Below, in pieces: positions 36,057-45,800 of a stretch of 64,000 bases of DNA. The number at the start of each line of letters is the position of its first letter. Position 1 is the stretch's first letter. Both the position numbers and the translations under genes were made by a program. The stretch comes from an uncultured bacterium (GTDB taxonomy: Bacteria; Verrucomicrobiota; Lentisphaeria; Victivallales; Victivallaceae), in the NCBI GenBank assembly GCA_900551245.1, contig URVC01000001.1, forward strand, positions 153,753 to 217,752. Direction: 5' to 3'. Below the pieces are notes generated by a model that saw only the letters and a list, made by a program, of their open reading frames with translations, did no database searches and was not told the DNA's origin.

Positions 36057-37436
36057 ATGGAAAACCATAAATACATCAATTTCGGGAAGAGAGAGATTTT
36101 GGAGCTCGATCAGAAAAAATTTCACTCGCTGCTGAAATCCACCGGCAGCGCGGCACGCACCGTGCTCGCCGCCGTGTTCGGCAGCAGAAGACCAGCCGAC
36201 CGGGTGCTCAGCACCTGGTTCCGGGATAATCGCCGCTGCGGCTCCCGCGACCGCCGCTTCATCAGCGAAAGCATCTACGCTCTGCTGCGCAACTGGGGGC
36301 TGCTCCGCCGCTTCCTGCCGGCAGAACGGCTCGCGGAAATAGAATCCGGTACAATCCGGCTCGGCCGCGCGGAACTCGACGCCCTGCTCTTCGGCGCCCT
36401 CTACCTTGATGCGCACGATCTGCCGACCGCCAGACTTCTGGCCCGGGAGCTGAACCTGCGGTGGCCGCAGCCGCTCCCCGCTGCCGAACCGTTGATCGGG
36501 CGGGCCGCCGCTCTGGCGAAACTCTTCGGAGTTCCCGTGGAGTTTCACCTCTCCGATCTGGTGCCGGAGTGGATGGCCGGCGCCCTCCCCGCGGATTTTC
36601 CGTTCGACCGGTTTCTCGCCGATCTCCGCCGCCGGCCCCCGATGTGGCTGCGGGCGCAGTGCGACGACCCCGCCAGACTTGCGGAAGAGCTGACGGAGGC
36701 CGGGCTCACGGTCCACCGTCACGAACGGATCCCCGCCGCGCTCCGCGTGAACGATCCCCGGGTGAATCTCCACACACTTGAGAGTTTCCGCCGCGGCGAC
36801 TTTGAAGTGCAGGATCTCGCCAGTCAGTGCATCGGTCTGGTCGCCGCTCCCCGGCCGGGGGAACAGTGGCTCGACGCCTGCGCCGGAGCCGGCGGAAAAA
36901 GCCTCCAGCTCGCCGATCTTATGAAACGGCGCGGCACCGTGGTCGCCTGTGACGTGCGCAGTTACAAACTCGATGATCTGCGGCTCCGCGCCCGCCGGGC
37001 CGGATTCCCCAACATCGTCACGCGGGAGTGGGATGGCAAACCGTTCCACGGCAAACAGGCGGGCCGGTTCAACGGAGTGCTGGTGGACGCCCCGTGCAGC
37101 TGTTCCGGCGTCTGGCGGCGCAATCCCGACGGCCGCTGGACCCTCCCCCCGGAGGAACTGACAAAGACGGCGGAACTTCAACAGACCATCCTGGCGGCGG
37201 CGGCTCCGGCCGTCCGTCCGGGGGGCGTGCTGGTCTATGCGACCTGCTCCCTCTTTCCGGTGGAGAACGGCATGGTGGTGGAAAAGTTTCTCGCGGAACA
37301 TCCGGAGTTTACTCTGGAGCCGTTCGCCAATCCGCTCACCGGGGAACCCACCTCCGGCCAGCTCCAAATCCGCAGTTTCGACGGCGACTGCGATTCGATG
37401 TTCGTTGCACGGATGCGGCGGAAGGAGGAGAAGTGA
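36057..37436 (+). CDS. rsmB: 16S rRNA (cytosine-C5)-methyltransferase, RsmB/NOL1/NOP2 family
   Basis: 459 residues, normal for RsmB. The N-terminal helical NusB-like domain is about residues 30-190; the SAM-binding motif LDACAGAGGKSLQLADL is near 272. The two conserved cysteines are Cys347 in DAPCSCSG and Cys397 in YATCSLFPVEN, the latter being the nucleophile in this family. It methylates C967 of 16S rRNA (E. coli numbering, family knowledge); assignment to RsmB rather than RsmF is based on the N-terminal domain. Its stop overlaps the trmL start. Confidence 0.85.
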   Translation: MENHKYINFGKREILELDQKKFHSLLKSTGSAARTVLAAVFGSRRPADRVLSTWFRDNRRCGSRDRRFISESIYALLRNWGLLRRFLPAERLAEIESGTIRLGRAELDALLFGALYLDAHDLPTARLLARELNLRWPQPLPAAEPLIGRAAALAKLFGVPVEFHLSDLVPEWMAGALPADFPFDRFLADLRRRPPMWLRAQCDDPARLAEELTEAGLTVHRHERIPAALRVNDPRVNLHTLESFRRGDFEVQDLASQCIGLVAAPRPGEQWLDACAGAGGKSLQLADLMKRRGTVVACDVRSYKLDDLRLRARRAGFPNIVTREWDGKPFHGKQAGRFNGVLVDAPCSCSGVWRRNPDGRWTLPPEELTKTAELQQTILAAAAPAVRPGGVLVYATCSLFPVENGMVVEKFLAEHPEFTLEPFANPLTGEPTSGQLQIRSFDGDCDSMFVARMRRKEEK

Positions 37437-37903
37437 AGCGATTTCACATCGTTCTGGTCGCGCCGGAAATTCCGCAGAACACCGGCACCATCGGCCGCCT
37501 CTGCGTCTCGACCGATACGTCGCTGCACCTGATCAAACCGCTCGGATTTTCGCTGGAGGACAAGTTTCTCCGCCGGGCCGGGCTGGACTACTGGGAGCAT
37601 CTCGCCCCGTCGGTCTACGAGAACTGGGAGGAGTTTCTCGAACGCAATCCCGGCGCGGAGCTTCACTTTCTCTCCACCCGGGGGGAACGCTCTTACTGGG
37701 ATGTGCCCTATCGCCCCGGTGATTACCTCGTATTCGGGCGGGAGTCGAGCGGACTGCCGCCGGAATTCTACAACCGTTACCGCGACCGTCTCTACCGGAT
37801 TCCGATGCCCGGCAAGTATCACCGGAGTCTGAATCTGGCCAACGCCGCGAGCATCGTTCTTTACGAAGCGCTCCGGCAGAACCGCGAAGGAATCCTGCTG
37901 TGA
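37433..37903 (+). CDS. trmL: tRNA (cytidine/uridine-2'-O)-methyltransferase TrmL, SPOUT family
   Basis: 156 residues from a GTG at 37433 that overlaps the rsmB stop by 4 bases; AAGGAGGAG precedes it. Signatures of the trefoil-knot family are FHIVLVAPEIPQNTGTIGRL at the N-terminus, FGRESSGLP near 102 and IPMPGKYHRSLNLANAASIV near the end. TrmL modifies the wobble base of tRNA-Leu isoacceptors (family knowledge). Length and motifs are standard. Coupled translation with rsmB makes an RNA-modification pair. Confidence 0.92.
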   Translation: MKRFHIVLVAPEIPQNTGTIGRLCVSTDTSLHLIKPLGFSLEDKFLRRAGLDYWEHLAPSVYENWEEFLERNPGAELHFLSTRGERSYWDVPYRPGDYLVFGRESSGLPPEFYNRYRDRLYRIPMPGKYHRSLNLANAASIVLYEALRQNREGILL

Positions 37904-38211
37904 ATTTTGTCAAACTGCTCCTTTATCTGGTCGCCGGAGTGCTCGCCATCGGGCTGCTCCTGGCCTTCGCCCTGCCGCTTCTGATTCTCTGGATTCTCTG
38001 CATGCTGGTCGAAGCATTCTTCGGCGTAAAGCTGATCGACCGCCGGTTCGTCGGCCGTTTTCATCGAAGCGGCCGGCCTCAGCCGCCCCCCTCCCCCGCG
38101 CCGGAGCCGGAACCGGATGTTCCGGCCAGCGAGGCGGTCATCGACGTGGTGGCGGTCGATCTCCCCGATGAACCGCCGCAGGCGCCGGAGCGGCTCGAAG
38201 GCGGGAAATAA
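37900..38211 (+). CDS. Small membrane protein with Pro/acidic tail
   Basis: 103 residues starting at a GTG that overlaps the trmL stop by 4 bases. Two adjacent hydrophobic segments occupy about 4-40 (LLLYLVAGVLAIGLLLAFAL and LLILWILCMLVEAFFG), followed by a basic stretch and a cytoplasmic or periplasmic tail rich in Pro and Glu. No family is recognised. The overlap and the strong coding character support it being a real gene of the rsmB-trmL operon. Confidence 0.65.
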   Translation: MNFVKLLLYLVAGVLAIGLLLAFALPLLILWILCMLVEAFFGVKLIDRRFVGRFHRSGRPQPPPSPAPEPEPDVPASEAVIDVVAVDLPDEPPQAPERLEGGK

Positions 38212-38326
38212 CCGTTTCCTCCAGAAAACTCCGGATCGCGCAGGGAATTTTCCGGACAGGACTTGATTTTCCGCCCGGATGCGGTATCTTTTCTCTGAAA
38301 GAGAGAGAAACAGGGGGGTATTTTCC

Positions 38327-39346
38327 ATGGCAAAAGAGTTTTCTTCCGGAATTTCCAACTTCATCGCCGGCGTCCTGGTCGGCATTCTGATCGCCGCGTT
38401 CGGATTCGCCTGGATGGTGCGCTCCGGTCAGGAACTCTCCGGCGGAGTGCGCCCCCGGGTCCTCCGGCTCGGCCACGGACTGCCGGTGGAACACCCGGTC
38501 CACAAGGCGATGGAGTTCATGGCCCGGCGGGTCAAGGAGCTCTCCGACGGGAAACTTGAAATCGCCATCTATCCGGCCGGCATGATCGGTTCCGAAGCGG
38601 AGTGTCTCAAACAGACGCAGAACGGGCAGCTCGACCTGAGCAAAACCTCCACCGCGGTGCTGGAGTCGAGCGTGCCGGAGATGACCGCCTTCAGCATGCC
38701 TTACCTCTTCCGTGACAAAGACCATTTCTGGAAGGTGCTCGACGGTCCGCTCGGGCAGAAGATTGCCGAACTGCCCGGCGGGATGCGCGGTCTCACCTAT
38801 TTCGACTCCGGAGAGCGCAGTTTCTACACGACAAAGAAGGCGATCCGGAATCCGGATGACCTCAAGGGCATGAAAATCCGCACCCAGCAGAGCCGGTGCG
38901 CGATGGACATGGTGAGCGCGCTCGGCGGAGCGCCGACACCGATTCCGTGGGGCGAGCTCTACACCGCCCTCTCCCAGGGGACGGTGGACGGTGCGGAAAA
39001 CAACCTGCCCAGCTTCGATACCGGCCGGCATCTCGAAGTCTGCAAAAATTTCACGCTGAGCGAACACGCCCGCGTGCCGGACATGCTGGTCATCGGCAAC
39101 GCCGCATGGGATCAGTTGAACGACCAACAGCGCAAGTGGCTGAAAGAGGCCGCCCACGAAGCAAGTCTCTACCAGAGAAAACTCTGGGAAGAGGCGGAAA
39201 AGGAGTCCCGTCGGCGGGCGGAGGAGGCCGGCGTCCGGTTCTATTCCGTCGACAAGGCGGCCTTTGCGAAGAAACTCCGCCCGCTCTACGGCAGACAGCC
39301 CCGGGCGGTCAAACAGCTCATCCGGGAAATTCAGGAGGTGAAGTAA
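38327..39346 (+). CDS. TRAP transporter substrate-binding protein (DctP family), membrane-anchored
   Basis: 339 residues from the ATG at 38327 (AGGGGGGTA upstream); an upstream ATG at 38279 is in frame but less likely. Residues 11-34 form a long hydrophobic helix without an obvious cleavage site, so the receptor may stay tethered. Family signatures: LRLGHGLPVEHPVHKAMEFM, LDLSKTSTAVL and LKGMKIRTQQS with the carboxylate-binding Arg, then PIPWGELYTALSQGTVDGAE. DctP proteins bind organic acids such as C4-dicarboxylates, uronates or sialic acid; which one is not decided here. DctQ follows after one base. Confidence 0.88.
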   Translation: MAKEFSSGISNFIAGVLVGILIAAFGFAWMVRSGQELSGGVRPRVLRLGHGLPVEHPVHKAMEFMARRVKELSDGKLEIAIYPAGMIGSEAECLKQTQNGQLDLSKTSTAVLESSVPEMTAFSMPYLFRDKDHFWKVLDGPLGQKIAELPGGMRGLTYFDSGERSFYTTKKAIRNPDDLKGMKIRTQQSRCAMDMVSALGGAPTPIPWGELYTALSQGTVDGAENNLPSFDTGRHLEVCKNFTLSEHARVPDMLVIGNAAWDQLNDQQRKWLKEAAHEASLYQRKLWEEAEKESRRRAEEAGVRFYSVDKAAFAKKLRPLYGRQPRAVKQLIREIQEVK

Positions 39347-39347
39347 G

Positions 39348-39857
39348 ATGCTGCTGAAGTTGAAACAGGGCTCGCTCCGGCTTCTGAATCTGATTCTGAT
39401 CGCGGCCGTCGCCGTGCTGGTGCTCGATGTGCTGCTCGGCGTCGCTTCCCGCTATCTTTGGGGAGCGCAGGTCAAATGGACCGAAGAGCTGGCGACCATT
39501 CTGCTCATCTGGGTCAGCTTTCTCGGGGCGGCCGCGGCCTTCGAGGCGCGCGCCCATCTCGGAATTGATTTTCTCACCGCACGGTTCACCCCTTCCGCCC
39601 GACGGAAGGCGGAGCTCATCGCCCATCTGTGTACCATCGGATTCGTCGTCATCGCCTTTCTGCTCGGCGGTTCCATTCTGGTGCGCCAGGCGCTGATCCA
39701 TCGGAACATTCTCCCCGCGCTGCAGATCTCCGACGTGGTGATGTATCTGCCGCTGCCGGTGAGCGGAGTCTTCATTCTGATCTATGAGCTCGCCAATCTT
39801 TCCGCAGACTGGAAACGACGGGAAACCGAACCGGGAGAGGAACACCAACATGACTGA
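39348..39857 (+). CDS. TRAP transporter small permease (DctQ family)
   Basis: 169 residues, GGAGGTGAAG upstream. Four hydrophobic segments are visible (about 15-35, 47-65, 88-108, 128-150), as in DctQ subunits; YLWGAQVKWTEELATILLIW is the family signature after the first helix. It forms the membrane complex with DctM. Its end overlaps the dctM start by 8 bases, so the three subunits are translated together. Confidence 0.9.
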   Translation: MLLKLKQGSLRLLNLILIAAVAVLVLDVLLGVASRYLWGAQVKWTEELATILLIWVSFLGAAAAFEARAHLGIDFLTARFTPSARRKAELIAHLCTIGFVVIAFLLGGSILVRQALIHRNILPALQISDVVMYLPLPVSGVFILIYELANLSADWKRRETEPGEEHQHD

Positions 39858-41151
39858 AGTCGCCATTGTTCTGACTGTAGTCTTCTTTGCGCTGCTGCTG
39901 TTGAATGTCCCGATTGCAACGGCGATCGGCATCGCTTCGCTCGCCGCAGTATTCGCCAACGGCGGTTCGATTGCGCCGGAGGTGATCGTCGCCGACCGGA
40001 TGATCGGCGGCGTCGGTTCGTTCGCTCTGCTGGCGATTCCCTTTTTCGTCCTCTCCGGCATTCTGATGGGGCGCGGCGGCATGGCGCGACGCCTGATCGA
40101 TTTCGCGGCGGCGCTGGTCGGGCGGTTCCCCGGAGGACTCGCCTACGTCAACACGTTGACCTGCATGCTTTTCGGTTCCATTTCCGGCTCGGCGACTGCG
40201 GCGGTTTCCAGCGTCGGTGGCTTCATGATTCCAGAGATGACCCGCATGGGGTACAATCGAGAATTCAGCGTGGCGGTCACCACGACCGCCGCAACCACCG
40301 GTCTCATCATTCCTCCGTCGAACATCATGATCGTCTATTCCGTCGCCTGCGGCACGGTCTCGATTGCGGCGATGTTCATCGCCGGCGTGCTGCCGGGAAT
40401 CCTGCTCGGCCTGTGCATCATGGCGGTCTGCGTCATCCATGCGCTGAGAAGCGGCGCACGCGGCGGCGAAAAATCGTCGTTGCGGACCATTCTGCTCACC
40501 TTCCGGCGGGCCTTTCTGAGCCTCTTTCTGATGGTGGTGATCATCGGCGGAATTCTCGGCGGCGTCTTCACTGCAACCGAGGCGGCCGCTGTTGCAGTCG
40601 CCTACTCTCTGGTGCTCTCCATGCTGGTTTACCGGGAGGTGAAGTGGCGCGATCTGCCCGATATTCTGCGGCAGACCGGCATCACCACGGCGGTCGTGAT
40701 GCTGCTGATCGGCGTCAGCTCCGCGATGAGCTGGATCATGACGATATCGAACATTCCCCAGACCATCAGCAGCGGCCTGGTTTCCCTCTCAAACAATCCG
40801 GTGGTGCTGCTCTGCGTCCTCAACCTGCTGCTGCTGATCGTCGGAACCTTTATGGATATGACGCCGGCGGTCCTGATTTTCACCCCGATTTTCCTCCCGG
40901 TCGTGCGGGAACTCGGCATGAGCGACATTCAGTTCGGCGTCATGATCATCGCGAATCTGTGCATCGGTCTGTGCACGCCGCCGGTCGGCTCCTGTCTCTT
41001 CATCGGCTGCGGCATCGGGCAGACTACCATCGCCCGGGTGACCCGGCCGATGCTGCCCTTCTTTCTTGCGATGTTGATCGCACTCGCGGCGATCACCTTC
41101 CTGCCGTGGCTTTCGCTCTGGCTGCCGGACGCGGCGGGGCTGTTGAAATAG
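39850..41151 (+). CDS. TRAP transporter large permease (DctM family)
   Basis: 433 residues from the ATG at 39850. About a dozen hydrophobic helices; typical segments are LLAIPFFVLSGILMGRGGMA, FGSISGSATAAVSSVGGFMI, TTGLIIPPSNIMIVYS and FMDMTPAVLIFTPIFLPVVR. This is the ion-coupled transport subunit that moves the substrate delivered by DctP using a sodium gradient (family knowledge). Length is standard. Gene order DctP-DctQ-DctM is the most common TRAP arrangement. Confidence 0.93.
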   Translation: MTEVAIVLTVVFFALLLLNVPIATAIGIASLAAVFANGGSIAPEVIVADRMIGGVGSFALLAIPFFVLSGILMGRGGMARRLIDFAAALVGRFPGGLAYVNTLTCMLFGSISGSATAAVSSVGGFMIPEMTRMGYNREFSVAVTTTAATTGLIIPPSNIMIVYSVACGTVSIAAMFIAGVLPGILLGLCIMAVCVIHALRSGARGGEKSSLRTILLTFRRAFLSLFLMVVIIGGILGGVFTATEAAAVAVAYSLVLSMLVYREVKWRDLPDILRQTGITTAVVMLLIGVSSAMSWIMTISNIPQTISSGLVSLSNNPVVLLCVLNLLLLIVGTFMDMTPAVLIFTPIFLPVVRELGMSDIQFGVMIIANLCIGLCTPPVGSCLFIGCGIGQTTIARVTRPMLPFFLAMLIALAAITFLPWLSLWLPDAAGLLK

Positions 41152-41278
41152 CTGCGCCTCTCCTGTCTTGTGCGGGAATCTTTTCACTTTCCCCTTCGGC
41201 GGACTTGAAAACCCGGGGGGAATGCGTTAGGTTAGATCAATTTCCAAAAACAGAACACAGGGAGTTCCGAACCGTCTC

Positions 41279-42640
41279 ATGAACAACGATGCCTTTCTGA
41301 TTCTCTTCATCGCCTTCATCGCCCTGATGGGCATCGGGCCGCTGCTGCTGCGCCGCTTTCACATTCCCTCGGTGATCTCCCTTCTGATCGTCGGCATGCT
41401 GGTCGGGCCGAACTGTCTCGACCTGATTCCGCGGATCTCCGAATCGCTCAGCTTTCTCGGCAGTTCACCGGCGGTGGTGGCCTCGCATTTCGAATCCCTG
41501 GTTGACTCCCTCGGCTCTCTCGGTCTGGTGCTGCTGATGGCGCTTGCCGGCATGGAGGCCGATTTCAAACTGATTGCCGCGGCAAAAAAACCGGTGGTGG
41601 CACTCAGTGTGCTCACCTTTCTGCTGCCGGCGATTGCCGGATACGCGGTTTACGCCTGGTTCCGGCCGGAAGACTTCCCCGGAAAACTGCTCTACGCCTC
41701 GCTTTTCGCCTCCCACTCGGTCGGAATCGTCTTCCCGGTCATCCGGGAGCTCAAACTGACCCGGACCAAATTCGGCGCCGCCGTGCTGATTTCGACGGTG
41801 ATCACCGACATTGCCAGCATCATTCTGCTTGCCGTAAGCGTCCAGCTCAAGCGGCAGAGCATCGGCATTCCGACCGAGGGGGCCCGGCGCACGCTGTCGA
41901 TCTTCGATTACGTTGATCCGGCCATGTTCGGAGCGTTTTTCACACCATTCTTCCTGCTGCTGGTGCTGATCTACCTCTTTGCGGCAATCGTCATTGTGTA
42001 CTGCGTCGGGCGAAAACTGCTGAAACACTTTCAACCCGGGGAAGACATGCTCATCACCATTCTGCTGCTGGTCATCCTCGCCACGGTGCTGGTCGGAGAA
42101 TTTCTCGGCATCAATCTGGTGGTTGGCGCCTTCATCGCCGGCCTTGCCCTCTCCCGCCTGGTGAAATCCGAACTCGGTCACGGCGGTTCGCTGATCAACC
42201 GCTTTGAGAGCATCGGTTACGGCCTGCTGATCCCCTTCCTCTTCGTATCGATCGGCATGGAGACCGACTTTTCCGCATTCGGTGCCCCGGGCAATGTGGA
42301 GATCATCCTGCTCACGGTGCTGGGGCTGGTCTGCAGCAAGGTTTTCTCGGGCTGGCTTGCCATGCGCTTCTCCGGCTACGGCAACGGACACGGATTATGC
42401 GCCGGTCTGATGACCGTGCCGCAACTCTCCGCAACCCTCGCCGCGGCCGCCATCGGCAAGGATCTCGGCATGCTGGACAACCAGTTCTTCAATGCGATCA
42501 TCATCCTGTCGATCGTGACCACGTTGCCGGTACCGACCCTGGTCCGCACCATCATCGAACGCGGGAAGCTCAAATTCACCGACGTCAACGACGAAGCGTA
42601 CCATGTTCCCAACGCCGTCGTTCAGGACGACCTGCTCTGA
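41279..42640 (+). CDS. Cation:proton antiporter, CPA2/Kef-type
   Basis: 453 residues, GGGAG upstream. Thirteen or so hydrophobic helices span the whole length. LLMALAGMEADFKLIAAAKK and ISTVITDIASIILL contain the acidic pair region of monovalent cation/proton antiporter-2 proteins (two-residue T-D in helix 5/6), and VVGAFIAGLALSRLV is another family segment. No C-terminal RCK/TrkA domain is present. It would exchange Na+ or K+ for protons. It is 127 bases downstream of the TRAP operon; a sodium-cycling link with that transporter is possible but inferred only from proximity. Confidence 0.85.
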   Translation: MNNDAFLILFIAFIALMGIGPLLLRRFHIPSVISLLIVGMLVGPNCLDLIPRISESLSFLGSSPAVVASHFESLVDSLGSLGLVLLMALAGMEADFKLIAAAKKPVVALSVLTFLLPAIAGYAVYAWFRPEDFPGKLLYASLFASHSVGIVFPVIRELKLTRTKFGAAVLISTVITDIASIILLAVSVQLKRQSIGIPTEGARRTLSIFDYVDPAMFGAFFTPFFLLLVLIYLFAAIVIVYCVGRKLLKHFQPGEDMLITILLLVILATVLVGEFLGINLVVGAFIAGLALSRLVKSELGHGGSLINRFESIGYGLLIPFLFVSIGMETDFSAFGAPGNVEIILLTVLGLVCSKVFSGWLAMRFSGYGNGHGLCAGLMTVPQLSATLAAAAIGKDLGMLDNQFFNAIIILSIVTTLPVPTLVRTIIERGKLKFTDVNDEAYHVPNAVVQDDLL

Positions 42641-42791
42641 CCGGGGCTCCCTCCGTTTTCTTCGCAGGAAAGAAATCCGGAAAAACTTTTCTGCTGCGGC
42701 AGGAGCCCCCCCCCGCGCCCCCGTGCCCCGGAACGGTGTCGTCAACTGGACCGCCTGCCCCTCCCCCCGGCAAGCGCAAACTTCTTCCAAG

Positions 42792-42827
42792 AAAAAACCC
42801 CCGCCCCAGAAATCCGGAGCGGGGGTT
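42792..42827 (-). terminator. Rho-independent terminator of nifJ
   Basis: Read on the minus strand, AACCCCCGC pairs with GCGGGGGTT around a 13-base loop and is followed by a T-run (AAAAAA at 42792-42797 on plus). It begins about 20 bases past the nifJ stop. Confidence 0.88.
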
Positions 42828-42847
42828 GAAGTATCGCGAAAGGCGAA

Positions 42848-45800
42848 TTACTTCATCACCTCGCCGAGGTTCTTGTAGAAGTCCATCCGGCGCTTCGCAT
42901 CGGCTTCCGCACGCGCGAAGAGGTCTTCCGCATCCGCCGGGGCGGTCTTGTAGAGCGCCTTGTAACGGTTTTCACTGCGGATGAAGTCCTGGAAGCTGGA
43001 GATCGCTTCCTTGGTCTCCCAGGTGAACGGCTTTTCGTTCGCCGGGTTGTAGCGATAGAGCGGCCAGTAACCGGCTTCCACCGCGCGCTTCGCCTCGGTC
43101 TGACTCTTGGTCATGTTGATGCCGTGCGCAATGCAGGGCGCATAGGCCAGGATGATCGACGGTCCCTTGTGCGCTTCGGCTTCGCGGATGGCGGTCAGCG
43201 CCTGCTGACGGTTGGCTCCCATCGCAATCGACGCGACGTAGACGTTGCCGTAGCTCATGCACATGAAACCGAGGTTCTTCTTGGTCAGCCGCTTGCCGCT
43301 GTTGGCGAAGAGGGCGACCGCACCGATCGGGGTGGATTTGGAAGCCTGACCGCCGGTGTTGGAGTACACTTCGGTGTCGAGCACCAGAATGTTGACATTG
43401 CGGTTCTGCGCCACGACGTGGTCGAGGCCGCCGAAGCCGATGTCATAGGCCCAGCCGTCGCCGCCGAGGATCCAGACCGACTTGTCAACGAAATAGTCCT
43501 TCAGCTCGAGCATCTTCTGATAGATCGCCTTCTGCTCGCCTTCGGATTTCTCGATGGCGGTCGGCAGAAGTTCGCCGATCTTCTTCTGATTTTCGATCGC
43601 TTCGTCGGAGGTGCTCTCCCAGTTCGCAACCGCGTAATCCAGCAGCCCCTTCATGGTGTCGCAGCAGACGCCCAGCTCCTGGATGCGCTTGATGTTGCTC
43701 ATCAGCTGTTCCCGGTTCTTGTCAACCGCGATCCGCATACCGAAGCCGTATTCCGCGTTGTCCTCGAAGAGGGAGTTCGCCCACGCCGGGCCGCGGCCCT
43801 GCTTGTCCTTGCAGTAGGGCAGGCTCGGGAAGGATCCGCCGTAGATAGAGGAGCAGCCGGTCGCGTTCGCCACGATCATGCGGTTGCCGAACAGCTGGCT
43901 GACCAGTTTGACGTAGGGAGTTTCACCGCAGCCGGCGCAGGCGCCGCTGAACTCGAAGTACGGACGCAGGAACTGCGAGCCCTTGACCGTCGCCGGATTG
44001 GTTCCGCCGAGCACGTTGTCAGGCAGCGAGAGGAAGAATTCGACATTGGCATCCTGCCCCGCGGCACGCTCGTCCGGCGTGTGGGTCATGCTGATCGCCT
44101 TCTCCTTGGCCGGGCAGGTCTCGACGCAGACGCCGCAACCGGTGCAGTCCTCGATGAAGACCTGCAGACGGAACTTCAGCCCCGGCTCCTTGACCGCCTT
44201 CGCATCGACCACCTGGAAGGTCGCCGGTGCGCCGGCCAGATCCGCTTCGCGAATCAGCTTGGCGCGGATCGCGGCGTGCGGGCACGCCATCACGCACTGG
44301 TTGCACTGGATGCACTTCGAGGGATCCCACTTCGGCACGCTCGGAGCGATGCCGCGCTTTTCATACTGCGAGGTGGCAGTCGGCATCGAGCCGTCGTAGC
44401 TCATCGCCGAAACCGGAATGTTGTCGCCCTGCTGATGGAGAATCGGCTTCATCAGCGTGTTGGCGAAGGTTCCCATTTCCGGAGTGATGGTTTCAACCGC
44501 TTCGAAAGCGGCAACGCCGTCGAGCGACGCCGGAACCTTGACCTCCTGGAGCATCGCCAGCGCGCGGTCGACGCACATCTGGTTCTGCTTGACGACCTCG
44601 TCGCCCTTCTTCTTGAACTTCTTCTCGATTCCAGCCTTGATGTAGTTGATCGCGTCATCGGCCGGAATGATGTTGGCCAGCTTGAAGAAGCAGGTCTGCA
44701 TGATGGTCGAAACATACTTCGCACTGCCGATTTCGAGCGCGAGCTTCAGAGCGTCGATCGTGTAGACCTTGACATGCTTCTTGAGGATCGTCTCCTGCAT
44801 GTCGCGGGTGAAGCTCTCGAACACCTTGTCGGCGGGGAGTTCGCTGTTGATCAGGAAGGTGCCGCCGTCGACGATGCCGGCGAGCATGTCATACCGGCCG
44901 ATGTAGGCCGAGTTGTGGCAGGCGACGAAATTCGGCGCGGTGATGGTGTACTCGCTGGTGATCGGCTTGTCGCCGAAACGCAGGTGCGACACCGTGATGC
45001 CGCCGGACTTCTTCGAGTCGTAGACGAAGTAGGCCTGGACATACTTGTCGGTGTGGTCGCCGATGATCTTGACCGAGTTCTTGTTGGAGCCGACGGTACC
45101 GTCGCCGCCGAGGCCCCAGAACATGCAGGCGGTGGTGCCGGCCGGTTCGGTGACGATCACTTCATCGATCGGCAGCGAGAGATGGGTCACGTCGTCGTTG
45201 ATACCGACGGTGAAGTTGCTGGTGCACTTGCCGGCGAGGTGCTTGTAGATCGCGAGAACCATCGACGGAGTGAACTCCTTGCTGGCGAGTCCGTAACGGC
45301 CGCCGATGACGGTGACGTCCTTGCGGTCGGCCAGCGCAGCCTTGACATCGAGGAAGAGCGGCTCGCCGAGCGAACCGGGCTCCTTGCAGCGGTCGAGCAC
45401 CGCGATCTTCTTCGCGGTCGCCGGAATCGCCTTGACGAAGACGTCGGCGGCGAACGGGCGATAGAGGCGGACCTTCAGCAGACCGAGCTTTTCGCCCTTC
45501 GCATTCAAATAGCCGATCGCCTCTTCGATGGTTTCGCAGCCGGAACCCATCGCAACGATGACGCGGTCGGCATCCGGCGCTCCGACATAGTCGAAGAGGT
45601 GGAGCTGACGACCGGTGAGCGCGGCGACCTTGTCCATGTACTTCTGGACGATCCCCGGCAGAGCGTCGTAGGTGGCGTTGGTGGTTTCACGGCCCTGGAA
45701 GTAGACATCCGGGTTCTGCGCGGCCATCTTGGCGTAGGGCGCTTCCGGACGCAGGGCGCGGTTGCGGAACCGCTCGACATACTTCATATCGAGCAGCGAC

